Both the position numbers and the translations under genes were made by a program. DNA of 17,741 bases from Candidatus Schekmanbacteria bacterium RIFCSPLOWO2_02_FULL_38_14 (GTDB lineage: Bacteria > Schekmanbacteria > GWA2-38-11): contig MGDH01000023.1 of NCBI GenBank assembly GCA_001790855.1, forward strand, positions 1 to 17,741. The letters are read 5' to 3'. This document shows positions 6,969-15,134 of this stretch, in pieces; positions within the stretch are counted from its first letter, which is position 1; each line of letters begins with the position of its first letter. The notes below the pieces were generated by a model. It was not told the DNA's origin, ran no database searches, and saw only the letters and a list, made by a program, of their open reading frames with translations.

Positions 6969-7433
6969 CTACTTTCCCTCACTCACTGCTTCTACCGCTT
7001 CAAATATTTTCTTATAGCCGGTGCAGCGGCAGAAATTACCTGCAAGGGCTTTTTTTATCTCGTCTCTATTGGGCATGGGATTTTTATCAAGGAGTCCTTT
7101 TACTAACATTATCATTCCTGGCGTACAATGACCGCACTGTATTGCTCCATGTTTTATAAAAGACTCCTGAATCGGATGCAAAGAACCTTTTTCTGAAATG
7201 CCTTCAATGGTCAGAATGTCCATTCCCTCTGCTTCAAAAGCCAAAACAAGGCAGGAAAGTACAGGAACTCCATTAATAAGCACAGTACATGCCCCGCATG
7301 TTCCAGTTTCACAGCTCTTTTTTGTTCCGGTGTACTGCAGGTTTTCGCGAAGGACCTCAAGAAGGGTTCTGCTTGGCTCAATAGCGACTTCGTAAATATC
7401 CCCATTAACTTTTAATTTAATTAACCTTTTCAC
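6969..7433 (-). CDS. [2Fe-2S] subunit of the molybdenum hydroxylase (HcrC-like)
   Basis: The small iron-sulfur subunit (154 aa, normal length) that carries electrons between the molybdenum site and the flavin subunit. The plant-ferredoxin-type cluster is bound by C41-x4-C46-x2-C49-x11-C61. The second cluster, in the C-terminal four-helix domain, is bound by C100-x2-C103-x31-C135-x1-C137 (CGHCTPG and FCRCTGY). All eight cysteines are present. The start is GTG at 7431-7433 with AAAGGTG about 8 bases upstream. It lies 65 bases after the FAD subunit gene and 260 bases before the molybdopterin subunit gene. The gap on that side is filled with two repeats, which is unusual for an operon of this type. 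Confidence 0.92.
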   Translation of the reverse strand: MKRLIKLKVNGDIYEVAIEPSRTLLEVLRENLQYTGTKKSCETGTCGACTVLINGVPVLSCLVLAFEAEGMDILTIEGISEKGSLHPIQESFIKHGAIQCGHCTPGMIMLVKGLLDKNPMPNRDEIKKALAGNFCRCTGYKKIFEAVEAVSEGK

Positions 7434-7498
7434 AATAACTACACCTTTCTTATTCTCCAGCTAATTACAAATGAATTTCAAAGTTCAAAGCTCAAATT

Positions 7499-8491
7499 TC
7501 AAATGAAATCCAAAACCTTCTCTATCCCTCTCTTTACCAATGTTTCTGCCATCTTTCTTTTGTAAGAAGGGGATGCCCATAGGTATGGAATTACTTTTAT
7601 CTCCTTTGATGCAGCTTTTGCGACTTCATTGATTAAATCAGCACTGATTTTTTTCCCCTTTAGCATGTTCTCAGCCTCTGTTGTTCTTATTGGGAATGAA
7701 GTTACTGCACCGGTAACAATTCTTGCATCCCTGCAAACTTTATTATTTTCAAGGGTAATTTTAATAGCTGTATTTGCAATGGGGTATTCAATTCCATCCC
7801 TGAAAGCGAGACGGGAAAAAGAGCTTTTTCCATCCTGTGAATCTTCAGGAATAAGGATTTCAGTCAGTATTTCATCTTCTTTGAGTATATTTACAGGTTC
7901 TCCTGTTTTGGAGTAGAACTCATCAAGAGGGATTGTTTTAGATGTTCCTTCAGAATTTAAAATTTTTACTTTTGCATTAAGCGCCATCAAGGCAGTGGCA
8001 GTATCTGATGAGAATACAGCGTTACACCTATTGCTTCCTTTTATTACATGGCAGACAGAACCTTTGGTTTTAAAGCAAAGAGGTTTTGCGTCTCTCCAAA
8101 GCTGTGTCTGGTTATAGTACCAGCATCTGGAATCAAGACAGATGTTTCCACCTATGGTTCCCGTATTTCTGATTTGCTGGGAAGCAACAGAGTCCGCTGC
8201 TAAGGAAAGAATAGGATATTTTTTGATGATTATATCAGCTTTTGCAACTGATTGCAATGTTGACATGGGACCTATCTTAAGCCCTTTTCCTGAGAGATAT
8301 TCAAATCCCTTCAGTTCTTTTATTTTTCTAAGGCTCACAAGATGGGCAGGTTTTTTTGCCCTTTGTTTCATTGCCACAAGAAGGTCAGTTCCTCCTGCAA
8401 GGATTTTTGCATTTCCCTTATGTTCTTTCAGGACAGAACACGCTTCCCTGACAGTTTCAGGGCAGTGATAATCAAATTTTGGCAACCGCAC
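7499..8491 (-). CDS. FAD subunit of a molybdenum hydroxylase with HcrB-type [4Fe-4S] loop
   Basis: The flavin subunit of a CoxM/HcrB-family enzyme. The FAD pyrophosphate loops are ILAGGTDLLVA (30-40) and TIGGNICLD (112-120). Between them and the C-terminal domain is an inserted loop with C123-x15-C139-x7-C147-x8-C156. In Thauera aromatica 4-hydroxybenzoyl-CoA reductase, cysteines 122, 138, 146 and 155 of HcrB bind an extra [4Fe-4S] cluster; the spacing here is identical. The flanking RCWYYNQTQLW and CHV segments also fit. I take GTG at 8489-8491 as the start (330 aa). It has AAAGGA 8 bases upstream and gives the usual opening RLPKFDY. A longer reading to 8551 would place the promoter inside the gene. 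First gene of a probable three-gene unit. Confidence 0.88.
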   Translation of the reverse strand: MRLPKFDYHCPETVREACSVLKEHKGNAKILAGGTDLLVAMKQRAKKPAHLVSLRKIKELKGFEYLSGKGLKIGPMSTLQSVAKADIIIKKYPILSLAADSVASQQIRNTGTIGGNICLDSRCWYYNQTQLWRDAKPLCFKTKGSVCHVIKGSNRCNAVFSSDTATALMALNAKVKILNSEGTSKTIPLDEFYSKTGEPVNILKEDEILTEILIPEDSQDGKSSFSRLAFRDGIEYPIANTAIKITLENNKVCRDARIVTGAVTSFPIRTTEAENMLKGKKISADLINEVAKAASKEIKVIPYLWASPSYKRKMAETLVKRGIEKVLDFI

Positions 8492-8519
8492 AGAATTTTT
8501 CCTTTGAAAAATTGGAATT

Positions 8520-8548
8520 AAAATAAAAAAAATAACTCTTGATGTCAA
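8520..8548 (-). promoter_or_regulatory. Promoter of the molybdenum hydroxylase unit
   Basis: On the minus strand a perfect TTGACA (complement of 8543-8548) and TATTTT (complement of 8520-8525) are 17 bases apart, with transcription starting near 8513. This lies downstream of the ATG at 8551, so it favours the GTG start at 8491. Confidence 0.6.
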
Positions 8549-8565
8549 CAAGAAATAACTTTCTC

Positions 8566-8593
8566 TTGACTTAAAAAAAATTATTTATAATAT
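8566..8593 (+). promoter_or_regulatory. Possible promoter for the DHS-like gene
   Basis: TTGACT (8566-8571) and TAATAT (8588-8593) are 16 bases apart in a very AT-rich stretch. The start would be near 8600. It is divergent from the hydroxylase promoter, with the two -35 boxes 17 bases apart. A perfect TATAAT at 8641-8646 overlaps the translation start region and lacks a -35 box. Confidence 0.4.
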
Positions 8594-8647
8594 TTTAACA
8601 CTCATTTCAAAAAGCAACTTTGTGGCTTGGTTCAATAATCTATAATT

Positions 8648-9757
8648 GTGGAAATGGAGAAAATGGGTAATTCAAGAAAATATTTTTTAAAAAGTGAGAT
8701 AATAAATCCTGAACCTATTCAAGGGGACTTGAATGTTTCAGAACTTGTTGATAAATATTTTCTTGCTTATAACAGCAAGAGGATAAAGGAGATATGCCAG
8801 CTTCTTACAAAAAAGGTTTTAAAGAAAGATGTAACTGTAGGACTCAGTCTTTCAGGGGCATTGACTCCTGCAGGACTTGGCAGGTCTGTTGTAGTTCCTC
8901 TCATTAAAAGCGGGTTTGTTGACTGGATAACTTCAACAGGTGCAAACCTCTACCACGATACACACTTTGGATTGAACCTTGAACTCAGGCAGGGGAGCCC
9001 GTTTTTAGACGACACAGAACTTAAAAATGAAAAAATAGTCAGAATCTATGACATAATATTTGACTATGATGTCCTTCTTTCTACAGACAGGTTTTACCGT
9101 GAGATTCTCAGGTTGCCAGAATTCCAGAAAGAGATGGGTACAGCAGAGCTGCATTATCTTATAGGGAAATATCTTTTTGAGCGTGAAAAAGCTCTCGGGA
9201 TAAAAATACCAACTCTTCTCTCATCTGCTTACCAGTATGGAGTTCCGGTATACACGCCTTCTCCAGGAGACAGCTCAATAGGAATGAACATTGCAGAGGT
9301 TATTCTTTCAGGAGGAAAGCTGAGAGTTTGTCCCTTTCTGGATGTAAATGAGACTGCAGCAATAGTTCTTGATGCTAAGAGAGCAAAGGGTAAGAGTGCG
9401 GTATTGATTGTGGGAGGCGGGGCGCCAAAGAATTTTATGCTTCAGACTGAGCCTCAGATACAGGAGGTCCTGAAGCTTGATGAAAAGGGACATGATTATT
9501 TTATGCAGATAACAGATGCAAGGGCTGATACAGGAGGGCTGTCAGGGGCAACTCCTTCTGAAGCAGTCAGTTGGGGAAAAGTTGATGAAGAGATGCTGCC
9601 CGATGCAGTAGTCGCATATATTGATTTTACAGTAGCTTTGCCAGTTATTACCAGTTATGTTCTATCAAAGGCAAAGCCACGAAAGCACAAGAGACTTTAT
9701 GATAAGAGAGAAGAGTTATTAGGAAGGCTTCAAAAAGAGTTTTTAAAAAAACCATGA
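8648..9757 (+). CDS. Deoxyhypusine-synthase-like protein (bacterial type)
   Basis: A 369-aa member of the deoxyhypusine synthase fold family. Eukaryotic and archaeal DHS use NAD and spermidine to modify a lysine of eIF5A. Bacteria lack eIF5A, and I understand that some bacterial homologues work on free polyamines (homospermidine- or spermidine-forming). The catalytic lysine is kept in EAVSWGK (Lys311). The N-terminal [14 protein letters not shown] and STGANLYHD segments also fit NAD-binding DHS. Residues that contact spermidine in the human enzyme are changed: the PKHH region is PKNF (260-263) and the DGSDSGARPDE region is [12 protein letters not shown] (294-305). So a different substrate is likely. 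The start is uncertain: GTG 8648, ATG 8654 or ATG 8663. No strong ribosome site distinguishes them. Confidence 0.87.
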   Translation: MEMEKMGNSRKYFLKSEIINPEPIQGDLNVSELVDKYFLAYNSKRIKEICQLLTKKVLKKDVTVGLSLSGALTPAGLGRSVVVPLIKSGFVDWITSTGANLYHDTHFGLNLELRQGSPFLDDTELKNEKIVRIYDIIFDYDVLLSTDRFYREILRLPEFQKEMGTAELHYLIGKYLFEREKALGIKIPTLLSSAYQYGVPVYTPSPGDSSIGMNIAEVILSGGKLRVCPFLDVNETAAIVLDAKRAKGKSAVLIVGGGAPKNFMLQTEPQIQEVLKLDEKGHDYFMQITDARADTGGLSGATPSEAVSWGKVDEEMLPDAVVAYIDFTVALPVITSYVLSKAKPRKHKRLYDKREELLGRLQKEFLKKP

Positions 9758-9791
9758 AAGTCTTTTTTATGATTACAGCGATCAAATAAGA

Positions 9792-9866
9792 GATTACACA
9801 GAAAATCCCCTCTTAGTCCCCCCTTTAGTAAAGGGGGGTGGTGGGGGGATTTAAATCTGTGTAATC
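9792..9866. repeat. Nested palindrome between DHS-like and threonine synthase genes
   Basis: The outer arms GATTACACAGA (9792-9802) and TCTGTGTAATC (9856-9866) enclose AAATCCCC (9803-9810)/GGGGATTT (9845-9852). Inside these lies CCCCCCTTT-AGT-AAAGGGGGG (9818-9838). Three layers of inverted repeat therefore sit one inside another. A related inner core occurs at 13204-13246 inside different outer arms. It may act as a terminator or RNA-stability element after the DHS-like gene. Confidence 0.85.
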
Positions 9867-9891
9867 ACATTTATGAAAGAAGTGAATAAAT

Positions 9892-11241
9892 ATGGAATAC
9901 AGGGCATGGTTTCAGTGTATAAATGATTGTGAAGGGAAGTATGAGTTAAATGAGATAATTTATAACTGCCCCAAATGTGGGGATCTTCTCAGCGTAAGGC
10001 ACGATATGAATAAGCTAAAGAAGAGAAGCGCATGGCAGTGGATGAAGCTTTTTGACGAGAGGTATCGCAGGGGCAAATGGCCCTATGGAAGCGGTGTGTG
10101 GGGTAAAAAAGAAATGGTCTGCCCCAATCTGGAGAACAGTAATATAGTTTCCATGTATGAAGGTAACAGCAATGTATTCTGGGCTGAACGTTTAGGAAAA
10201 GAAATAGGGGTGGAAGACCTTTGGGTGAAACAGTGCGGAAACAGCCATACGGGTTCTTTTAAAGATTTGGGAATGACTGTGCTTGTTTCAATGGTGAAGC
10301 AGATGATATCAGAAGGAAAAAAGATTACTGCTGTTGCATGCGCTTCAACAGGAGATACCTCAGCCGCTTTAGCTGCTTATGCTGCTGCTGCCGGAATTCA
10401 GGCAGTTGTTTTTCTTCCAAGGAATAAAGTTTCCAACGCCCAGCTGATTCAGCCAATCGCAAACGGTGCGCTGACTCTTTCGCTTGATACTGATTTTGAT
10501 GGATGCATGAAGATAGTTCAGGAAGTATGCAGGAAGAACAATATATATCTGGCAAATTCTATGAATTCCCTGAGAATTGAAGGACAGAAGACAGTAAGCA
10601 TTGAACTTGTCCAGCAGTTTGACTGGGAAGTTCCTGACTGGATTATAATTCCAGGAGGAAATCTTGGAAATGTCAGCGCCCTTGGCAAGGGATTTTTACT
10701 TATGAGAGATTTGTGGATGATAAAAAAACTTCCAAGAATTGTATGCGCTCAGGCAGAAAAAGCAAACCCATTGTACCTGAGTTATTTAAAGGGTTTTGAT
10801 GAGTTTAAGCCTATTCATGCAAAAAAAACCCTTGCAAGCGCTATCCAGATAGGAAATCCGGTGAGTTTTAAAAAGGCTGTTAAGGTGCTGAAGGAGTTTA
10901 ACGGAATTGTTGAGCAGGCTTCTGAGCAGGAGTTAGCTGATGCTTCAGCAAGGGCTGACAGAACAGGGCTTTTTAATTGCCCTCATACAGGTGTTGCTTT
11001 AGCAGTATTACTCAAGCTTATTAAAAAGAAAGCCATAAAACCAAATGAAAGGGTAATTGTCATATCCACTGCCCACGGCTTGAAGTTCACTGAGTTCAAG
11101 CTCAACTACCATGAAAGCAGGCTTAAAAATATAGAGCCTCATTATGCAAACCTTCCGGTAGAGCTTCCTGCAAAATATGATGTTGTGCGGGATACCATAT
11201 TCCGTGAGCTTGAGAAGAAGGAGAAGAAAAAAAGAAGCTAA
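9892..11241 (+). CDS. thrC: Threonine synthase-like PLP enzyme
   Basis: A fold-type II pyridoxal-phosphate enzyme that would convert O-phosphohomoserine to threonine. The 449-aa product begins with a zinc-ribbon-like region (C9-x3-C13 and C26-x2-C29) often found in this class of threonine synthase. The PLP lysine is in [10 protein letters not shown] (Lys124). The phosphate-binding region appears as [10 protein letters not shown], followed by [12 protein letters not shown] (a glycine-rich loop) and, near the end, [12 protein letters not shown] and [14 protein letters not shown]. All family blocks are present. The ribosome site is weak (GAAGTGA-type). An ATG at 9873 is out of frame. It follows the DHS-like gene by 134 bases that hold a large palindrome, so the two may or may not be cotranscribed. 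Confidence 0.9.
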   Translation: MEYRAWFQCINDCEGKYELNEIIYNCPKCGDLLSVRHDMNKLKKRSAWQWMKLFDERYRRGKWPYGSGVWGKKEMVCPNLENSNIVSMYEGNSNVFWAERLGKEIGVEDLWVKQCGNSHTGSFKDLGMTVLVSMVKQMISEGKKITAVACASTGDTSAALAAYAAAAGIQAVVFLPRNKVSNAQLIQPIANGALTLSLDTDFDGCMKIVQEVCRKNNIYLANSMNSLRIEGQKTVSIELVQQFDWEVPDWIIIPGGNLGNVSALGKGFLLMRDLWMIKKLPRIVCAQAEKANPLYLSYLKGFDEFKPIHAKKTLASAIQIGNPVSFKKAVKVLKEFNGIVEQASEQELADASARADRTGLFNCPHTGVALAVLLKLIKKKAIKPNERVIVISTAHGLKFTEFKLNYHESRLKNIEPHYANLPVELPAKYDVVRDTIFRELEKKEKKKRS

Positions 11242-11299
11242 TGTCAAAGATCTGGATTCCTGCTTTCGCCTGTCTGCCGACAGGTAGGTAGGAATGACA
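11242..11299. repeat. Nested palindrome between convergent genes
   Basis: The outer TGTCA (11242-11246)/TGACA (11295-11299) and ATTCCT (11256-11261)/AGGAAT (11290-11295) enclose CCTGTC-TGCC-GACAGG (11269-11284). The outer part resembles the CTGGATTCCTGC...GGAATGACA repeat. The inner part resembles the CCTGTCTGC...CAGG type also seen at 3417. It lies where the thrC-like and ABC genes converge, so it may terminate both. Confidence 0.65.
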
Positions 11300-11324
11300 G
11301 AAAATAGAATCGTCTGAACCTTAA

Positions 11325-13136
11325 TTATAAATTCAAAGAAGCTCTCTCCTCAAGATGGTACTTATACTGAAGCTCATACAGTTTGTTATATATTCCTCCA
11401 AGGTTTAAAAGTTCCCTGTGGGTTCCAATCTCCTTTACCATTCCCTTGTGCAGGACTATTATCCTGTCAGCGCGTTGGATGGTTGAAAGGCGATGGGCTA
11501 TTATTATTGAAGTCCTTCCCTCCATTAGTTTAAAAAGGGCTTCCTGTATCATGCTTTCAGTTACTGTATCAACGCTTGAAGTTGCTTCATCAAGGATAAG
11601 AATTTTAGGGTTAAAGACCAGAGCTCTTGCAAATAAGAGAAGCTGTTTTTCTCCTGAAGATAAATTTTTGCCCAACTCTTTTACAGGCTCATAGTATCCT
11701 TCCGGGAGTTTTGAAATGAAGTTGTGGGCATTGACAAGTTTGCATGCTTCGATTACTTCATCATCCTTTATGGATATTTCACCAAGCCTGATATTGCTCA
11801 TTATATCACCTGAAAACAGAAAAACATCCTGAAGCACTATGCTAATCTGCTTTCGCAGCCAGAGTTTATCAAATTCCCTGATATCAGTTCCATCAAGCTT
11901 TATCACGCCTTTTTCAATGTCATAAAATCTGCTCAGAAGTTTTATTATCGTTGATTTTCCAGCACCTGTTGCTCCAACAATTGCAATTTTTTCACCCGGG
12001 TTTATCCTGAAACTGATATCTTTAAGGACATAGTTATCAGGGGTATATGAGAAATAAACATTTTTAAAAACTATCCCACCCTCAAGGCTGTCCGGTTTTT
12101 TCTTTTCAGTAAAAACCTCTTCTTTCTCTTCCATCAGGTTAAATATTCTTTCAGAAGATGCCATTGCCTGCTGCATAATGGCATATTTTGTTGAAAGGTC
12201 CCTGATGGGCCTGAAAAACTTTTCAATATATTCTATAAAGGCGACAAGGACTCCGAATGTAAGGGTCTGTTTTATTATCTGCCCTCCTCCAAACCAGATA
12301 ATGAGGGCAACAGCAATTGAACCAATGAGCTCGACAAAGGCGTAGAGGAATGAATCGTAATAAACTGATTTGATGTTTGGAGCGAGATATTCATTGTTTA
12401 TCTTCTGAAACTGCCTGAAATTTTTCTTTTCCCTGTTAAAGAGCTTTACTGTTTCAGAGCCTGTTATGTTCTCATTAAGGAATGAGTAGAGGTCAGAAAG
12501 TTTTGTTCTTATTACTCTGTTGGCTTCCCTTGATTTAGTTCTGAAGATTACGGCAACAATGGCAAGAAGAGGGACAACTGTAAACGTTACAAGCGCAAGT
12601 TCTCTATTCATTTTCAACATCACTATCATGATTCCAATAAGAATAAAAAAGTCTCCGGCAAATCCTGCTATTCCTGCAGTAAACATTTCGCTCAGCGATT
12701 CAACATCGTTTGTGACCCTTGAGACAAGCCCTCCGACAGGATTTTTGTCAAAAAAAGAATATGGCATTTTCTGAAGATGGGTGAAAAGTTTGATTCTCAG
12801 GTCCTGGATAACTCTTTGTCCTGCTAACTGGAGGATATACTGCTGGGCAAAGGTTAAAAGATACTGGGTTATAAGAGCACCAAGAAAGGCGAGTGCTAAG
12901 AAGTTTATTCCTTTCAAGTTTCCTTTGATAATATGCCTGTCAATTGCGAGCTTGATAATATAAGGCTGGGAGAGCATGAGTACAGCTATTAATGGTAGTA
13001 TCAAGAGCGAAAGAAAAATCAGCATTTTATAAGGCGAGAAATAGCCCCATATTTGTTTCAAAAGCTTCAGATCATAGATTTTCATATTCTGAAGGTCATC
13101 ATCAAACTTCTCAAAACTGCCATGATATTCACTCAT
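11325..13136 (-). CDS. ABC exporter half-transporter, canonical Walker B subunit
   Basis: A type IV (MsbA/LmrA-like) half-transporter of 603 aa. A transmembrane domain (about 35-310, six helices) is fused to a nucleotide-binding domain. Motifs are Walker A GATGAGKST (388-396), Q-loop VLQDVFLF, signature LSSGE (492-496, not the standard LSGGQ), Walker B ILILDE (512-517, with the catalytic Glu) and switch His548 in AHRLST. The upstream gene has the opposite pattern, so together they should form a heterodimer with one active and one degenerate ATP site. Such pairs (TM287/288, BmrCD, LmrCD) export drugs, lipids or peptides. The cargo here cannot be told. Start ATG at 13136 has AAGGA 10 bases upstream. 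A 200-base repeat region separates it from its partner. Confidence 0.92.
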   Translation of the reverse strand: MSEYHGSFEKFDDDLQNMKIYDLKLLKQIWGYFSPYKMLIFLSLLILPLIAVLMLSQPYIIKLAIDRHIIKGNLKGINFLALAFLGALITQYLLTFAQQYILQLAGQRVIQDLRIKLFTHLQKMPYSFFDKNPVGGLVSRVTNDVESLSEMFTAGIAGFAGDFFILIGIMIVMLKMNRELALVTFTVVPLLAIVAVIFRTKSREANRVIRTKLSDLYSFLNENITGSETVKLFNREKKNFRQFQKINNEYLAPNIKSVYYDSFLYAFVELIGSIAVALIIWFGGGQIIKQTLTFGVLVAFIEYIEKFFRPIRDLSTKYAIMQQAMASSERIFNLMEEKEEVFTEKKKPDSLEGGIVFKNVYFSYTPDNYVLKDISFRINPGEKIAIVGATGAGKSTIIKLLSRFYDIEKGVIKLDGTDIREFDKLWLRKQISIVLQDVFLFSGDIMSNIRLGEISIKDDEVIEACKLVNAHNFISKLPEGYYEPVKELGKNLSSGEKQLLLFARALVFNPKILILDEATSSVDTVTESMIQEALFKLMEGRTSIIIAHRLSTIQRADRIIVLHKGMVKEIGTHRELLNLGGIYNKLYELQYKYHLEERASLNL

Positions 13137-13168
13137 TGTTCAACATTCCTTAAAATTTGCACCTGCTC

Positions 13169-13274
13169 GTCATTGCGAGCTACCGAAGGGAGCGTGGCAA
13201 TCTCAAATCCCCTTCTATCCCCCTTTTCTAAAGGGGGAGAAAAGGGAGATTGCTTTGCTATTGCTCGCAATGAC
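13169..13274. repeat. Nested palindrome between the two ABC genes
   Basis: The outer arms GTCATTGCGAGC (13169-13180) and GCTCGCAATGAC (13263-13274) are perfect over 12 bases. Next come GCAATCTC (13197-13204)/GAGATTGC (13246-13253), then CCCCCTTT-TCT-AAAGGGGG (13219-13237). The outer pair is the widespread CGTCATTGCGAG type of repeat. The inner AAATCCCC...CCCCCTTT core matches the core of the element at 9792-9866. Inside the ABC transcript it could fold and change the ratio of the two subunits. Confidence 0.85.
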
Positions 13275-13298
13275 AACAAAAAATAATTTATCCCTTTT

Positions 13299-13331
13299 AA
13301 TCTGTGTAATTTTTTTAAAATCTGTGTAATC
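13299..13331. repeat. AATCTGTGTAAT direct repeat
   Basis: AATCTGTGTAAT occurs at 13299-13310 and again at 13319-13330, a 20-base period. The same sequence forms the right arm of the palindrome at 9792-9866. It may be the remains of that outer element without its left arm. Confidence 0.6.
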
Positions 13332-13336
13332 ATCTT

Positions 13337-15115
13337 TCACGCAACCTCCTCCAATTCCTGCATTATCAGTTGCTGGTTGTAGAGTTCATAATATATTCCG
13401 TTTAAAGCAAGAAGTTCTTCGTGAGTTCCAATCTCGCGAATCTCTCCATTTTCCATAACAACTATTCTGTCAGAATTTTTGATAGATTGAATACGGTGGG
13501 TTATGAAAATAGTGGTTTTGCTTCCTATAATCTGTTTTAAGTTTTTCAAAATATCTTTTTCAGTATCAGCATCAACACTTGAGATAGGGTCGTCAAAAAT
13601 AAAAATAGATGCCGGAGAAATTATTGACCGGGCAAGACAGATTCTTTGTTTCTGTCCTCCTGACAGGTTAACGCCTCTTTCGCCTATCATTGTGCTGAAG
13701 CCTTCAGGGAAACCGTCAACATCTTTTGAAAGCTCCGCTATATCAGATGCCTGTTTGAGTTTTTCGCTGTTTTCTGTCTCGTCTGCATAGGCAACATTTT
13801 CACTAATGGTTGTATTGAAGAGAAATGACTCCTGCGGAACATAGCCTACAGATTTTCTCAGAGTATTTAGGGAGAGCTTTGTGATGTCAATTCCGTCAAT
13901 AAAAATCTTTTCTTTTTCAACTTCAAAAAGACGCAGAAGCAGTTTTGCCAGCGTGCTTTTCCCTGACCCTGTCCTTCCTACTATTGCGATTGATTCTCCT
14001 TCTGATATGTTTAGGTTTATATTTTTTAATGCTTCAACAGGAGAACCGTTGCCGTTTCTGTCCTCAGGATATGAAAAGCTCAGGTTTTTAATTCCGATGT
14101 TGCCGCTTAGTGTTTCAAGTTCAATTGTTTCGTTGTTGTCAGCAATTTTTGGTTCTTCTCTTAAGATTTCACAGATTCGCTCAAATGAGGCAAGACCTCT
14201 CTGGATGAGAGCAAATATCCATCCAAGCGCAATTGAAGGCCAGATTAAGAGTGCGAGGTAACCGTTGAATGCAACAAAATCACCCAGCGATATTTCATTT
14301 GACACAACCATCCTTCCTCCCTGCCAGAGGATGATAAGTGTTCCGATACCTCCGAGCGTTCCCATCAGTGGGAAAAGTGTTCCCATCATTGTGACTATTT
14401 TCATCTTGCTTTTTAAATACTCACGGTTCATTTTCAGAAAACTGTTTTTCTCGTTTTCTTCCTGAACATAGGATTTTATAACCTGGATTCCGCTCATATT
14501 CTCCTGCACCTTAGAGCTGATATCACCTAACTGTTCCTGCACAAGTTTTGAGATTTTAAACATCTTTGGAGTAACTTTTTTTACGACAAAAAAGATTACC
14601 GGGTAGGGAAGAAGAGACAGGAGTGTCAGTTTTAAGCTTAGTGCAGCCATTGCTATCATTGCAAAAACAAATGTAAATCCTGTGCTGATGATAGTGAGTG
14701 TTCCAAAGCCAATAAACATCCTTACAGTAGTGAGGTCATTTGTAGCTCTTGAAATTATGTCTCCGGTTTTTCTGTTCTGATAAAAGGATGGGGACTGCTT
14801 CTGGAGATGGCTGAAGAGGTCCTCTCTTATGTCATTTTCCAAGTAACGGCTTGCCCCAAAAAGAAGGTATCTTGAAATTATTCTGAAAATAGTTCCTGCC
14901 AGCGCAATTGAGATAATCAGCAAGGCATAGGTTGTGACAGATTTGAGTTCAAGGTTGTTTTTTAGACTTTCAATAGAAAGTTTCAGTATCCAGGGTATAA
15001 CAAGGCTTGAGGAGTCAAAGATTACTGAAGAGGTAATCCCTCCAATAAACCACCATTTGTATTTTTCAATATAATATTTTAACCGGATGTAATTTTCTTT
15101 CAAAAACATCTGCAT
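13337..15115 (-). CDS. ABC exporter half-transporter, degenerate Walker B subunit
   Basis: Partner half-transporter, 592 aa from the start chosen here. A six-helix transmembrane domain is followed by a nucleotide-binding domain with Walker A GRTGSGKST (380-388), Q-loop YVPQES, a perfect signature LSGGQ (484-488), Walker B FIFDD (505-509) and switch His540 in ITHRIQS. The catalytic Glu after Walker B is Asp (DDPISSVD), the usual sign of the degenerate subunit of a heterodimer. The reading frame is open to a TTG at 15172. However, a strong promoter lies inside that extension with its start near 15128, so ATG at 15115 (or 15109) is the likely start. The ribosome site is weak (AAGAGA). It is the first gene of the pair. 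Confidence 0.92.
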   Translation of the reverse strand: MQMFLKENYIRLKYYIEKYKWWFIGGITSSVIFDSSSLVIPWILKLSIESLKNNLELKSVTTYALLIISIALAGTIFRIISRYLLFGASRYLENDIREDLFSHLQKQSPSFYQNRKTGDIISRATNDLTTVRMFIGFGTLTIISTGFTFVFAMIAMAALSLKLTLLSLLPYPVIFFVVKKVTPKMFKISKLVQEQLGDISSKVQENMSGIQVIKSYVQEENEKNSFLKMNREYLKSKMKIVTMMGTLFPLMGTLGGIGTLIILWQGGRMVVSNEISLGDFVAFNGYLALLIWPSIALGWIFALIQRGLASFERICEILREEPKIADNNETIELETLSGNIGIKNLSFSYPEDRNGNGSPVEALKNINLNISEGESIAIVGRTGSGKSTLAKLLLRLFEVEKEKIFIDGIDITKLSLNTLRKSVGYVPQESFLFNTTISENVAYADETENSEKLKQASDIAELSKDVDGFPEGFSTMIGERGVNLSGGQKQRICLARSIISPASIFIFDDPISSVDADTEKDILKNLKQIIGSKTTIFITHRIQSIKNSDRIVVMENGEIREIGTHEELLALNGIYYELYNQQLIMQELEEVA

Positions 15116-15134
15116 AGTAATTCTCTTTTGGTGA

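Noticed and set aside
4432-8491. Naming the three genes hcrA, hcrB and hcrC outright
   Set aside because: The [4Fe-4S] loop supports it, but the changed active-site residues and lack of other aromatic genes leave the substrate open, so no gene symbols are given.
8641-8646. Perfect TATAAT just before the DHS-like start
   Set aside because: No -35 box lies at a usable distance, and transcription would start inside or after the likely start codons, so I treat it as chance in AT-rich DNA.
13053-13333. Short frames on both strands between the ABC genes
   Set aside because: They translate the CGTCATTGCGAG-type repeat, a known source of false genes, and lack start signals.
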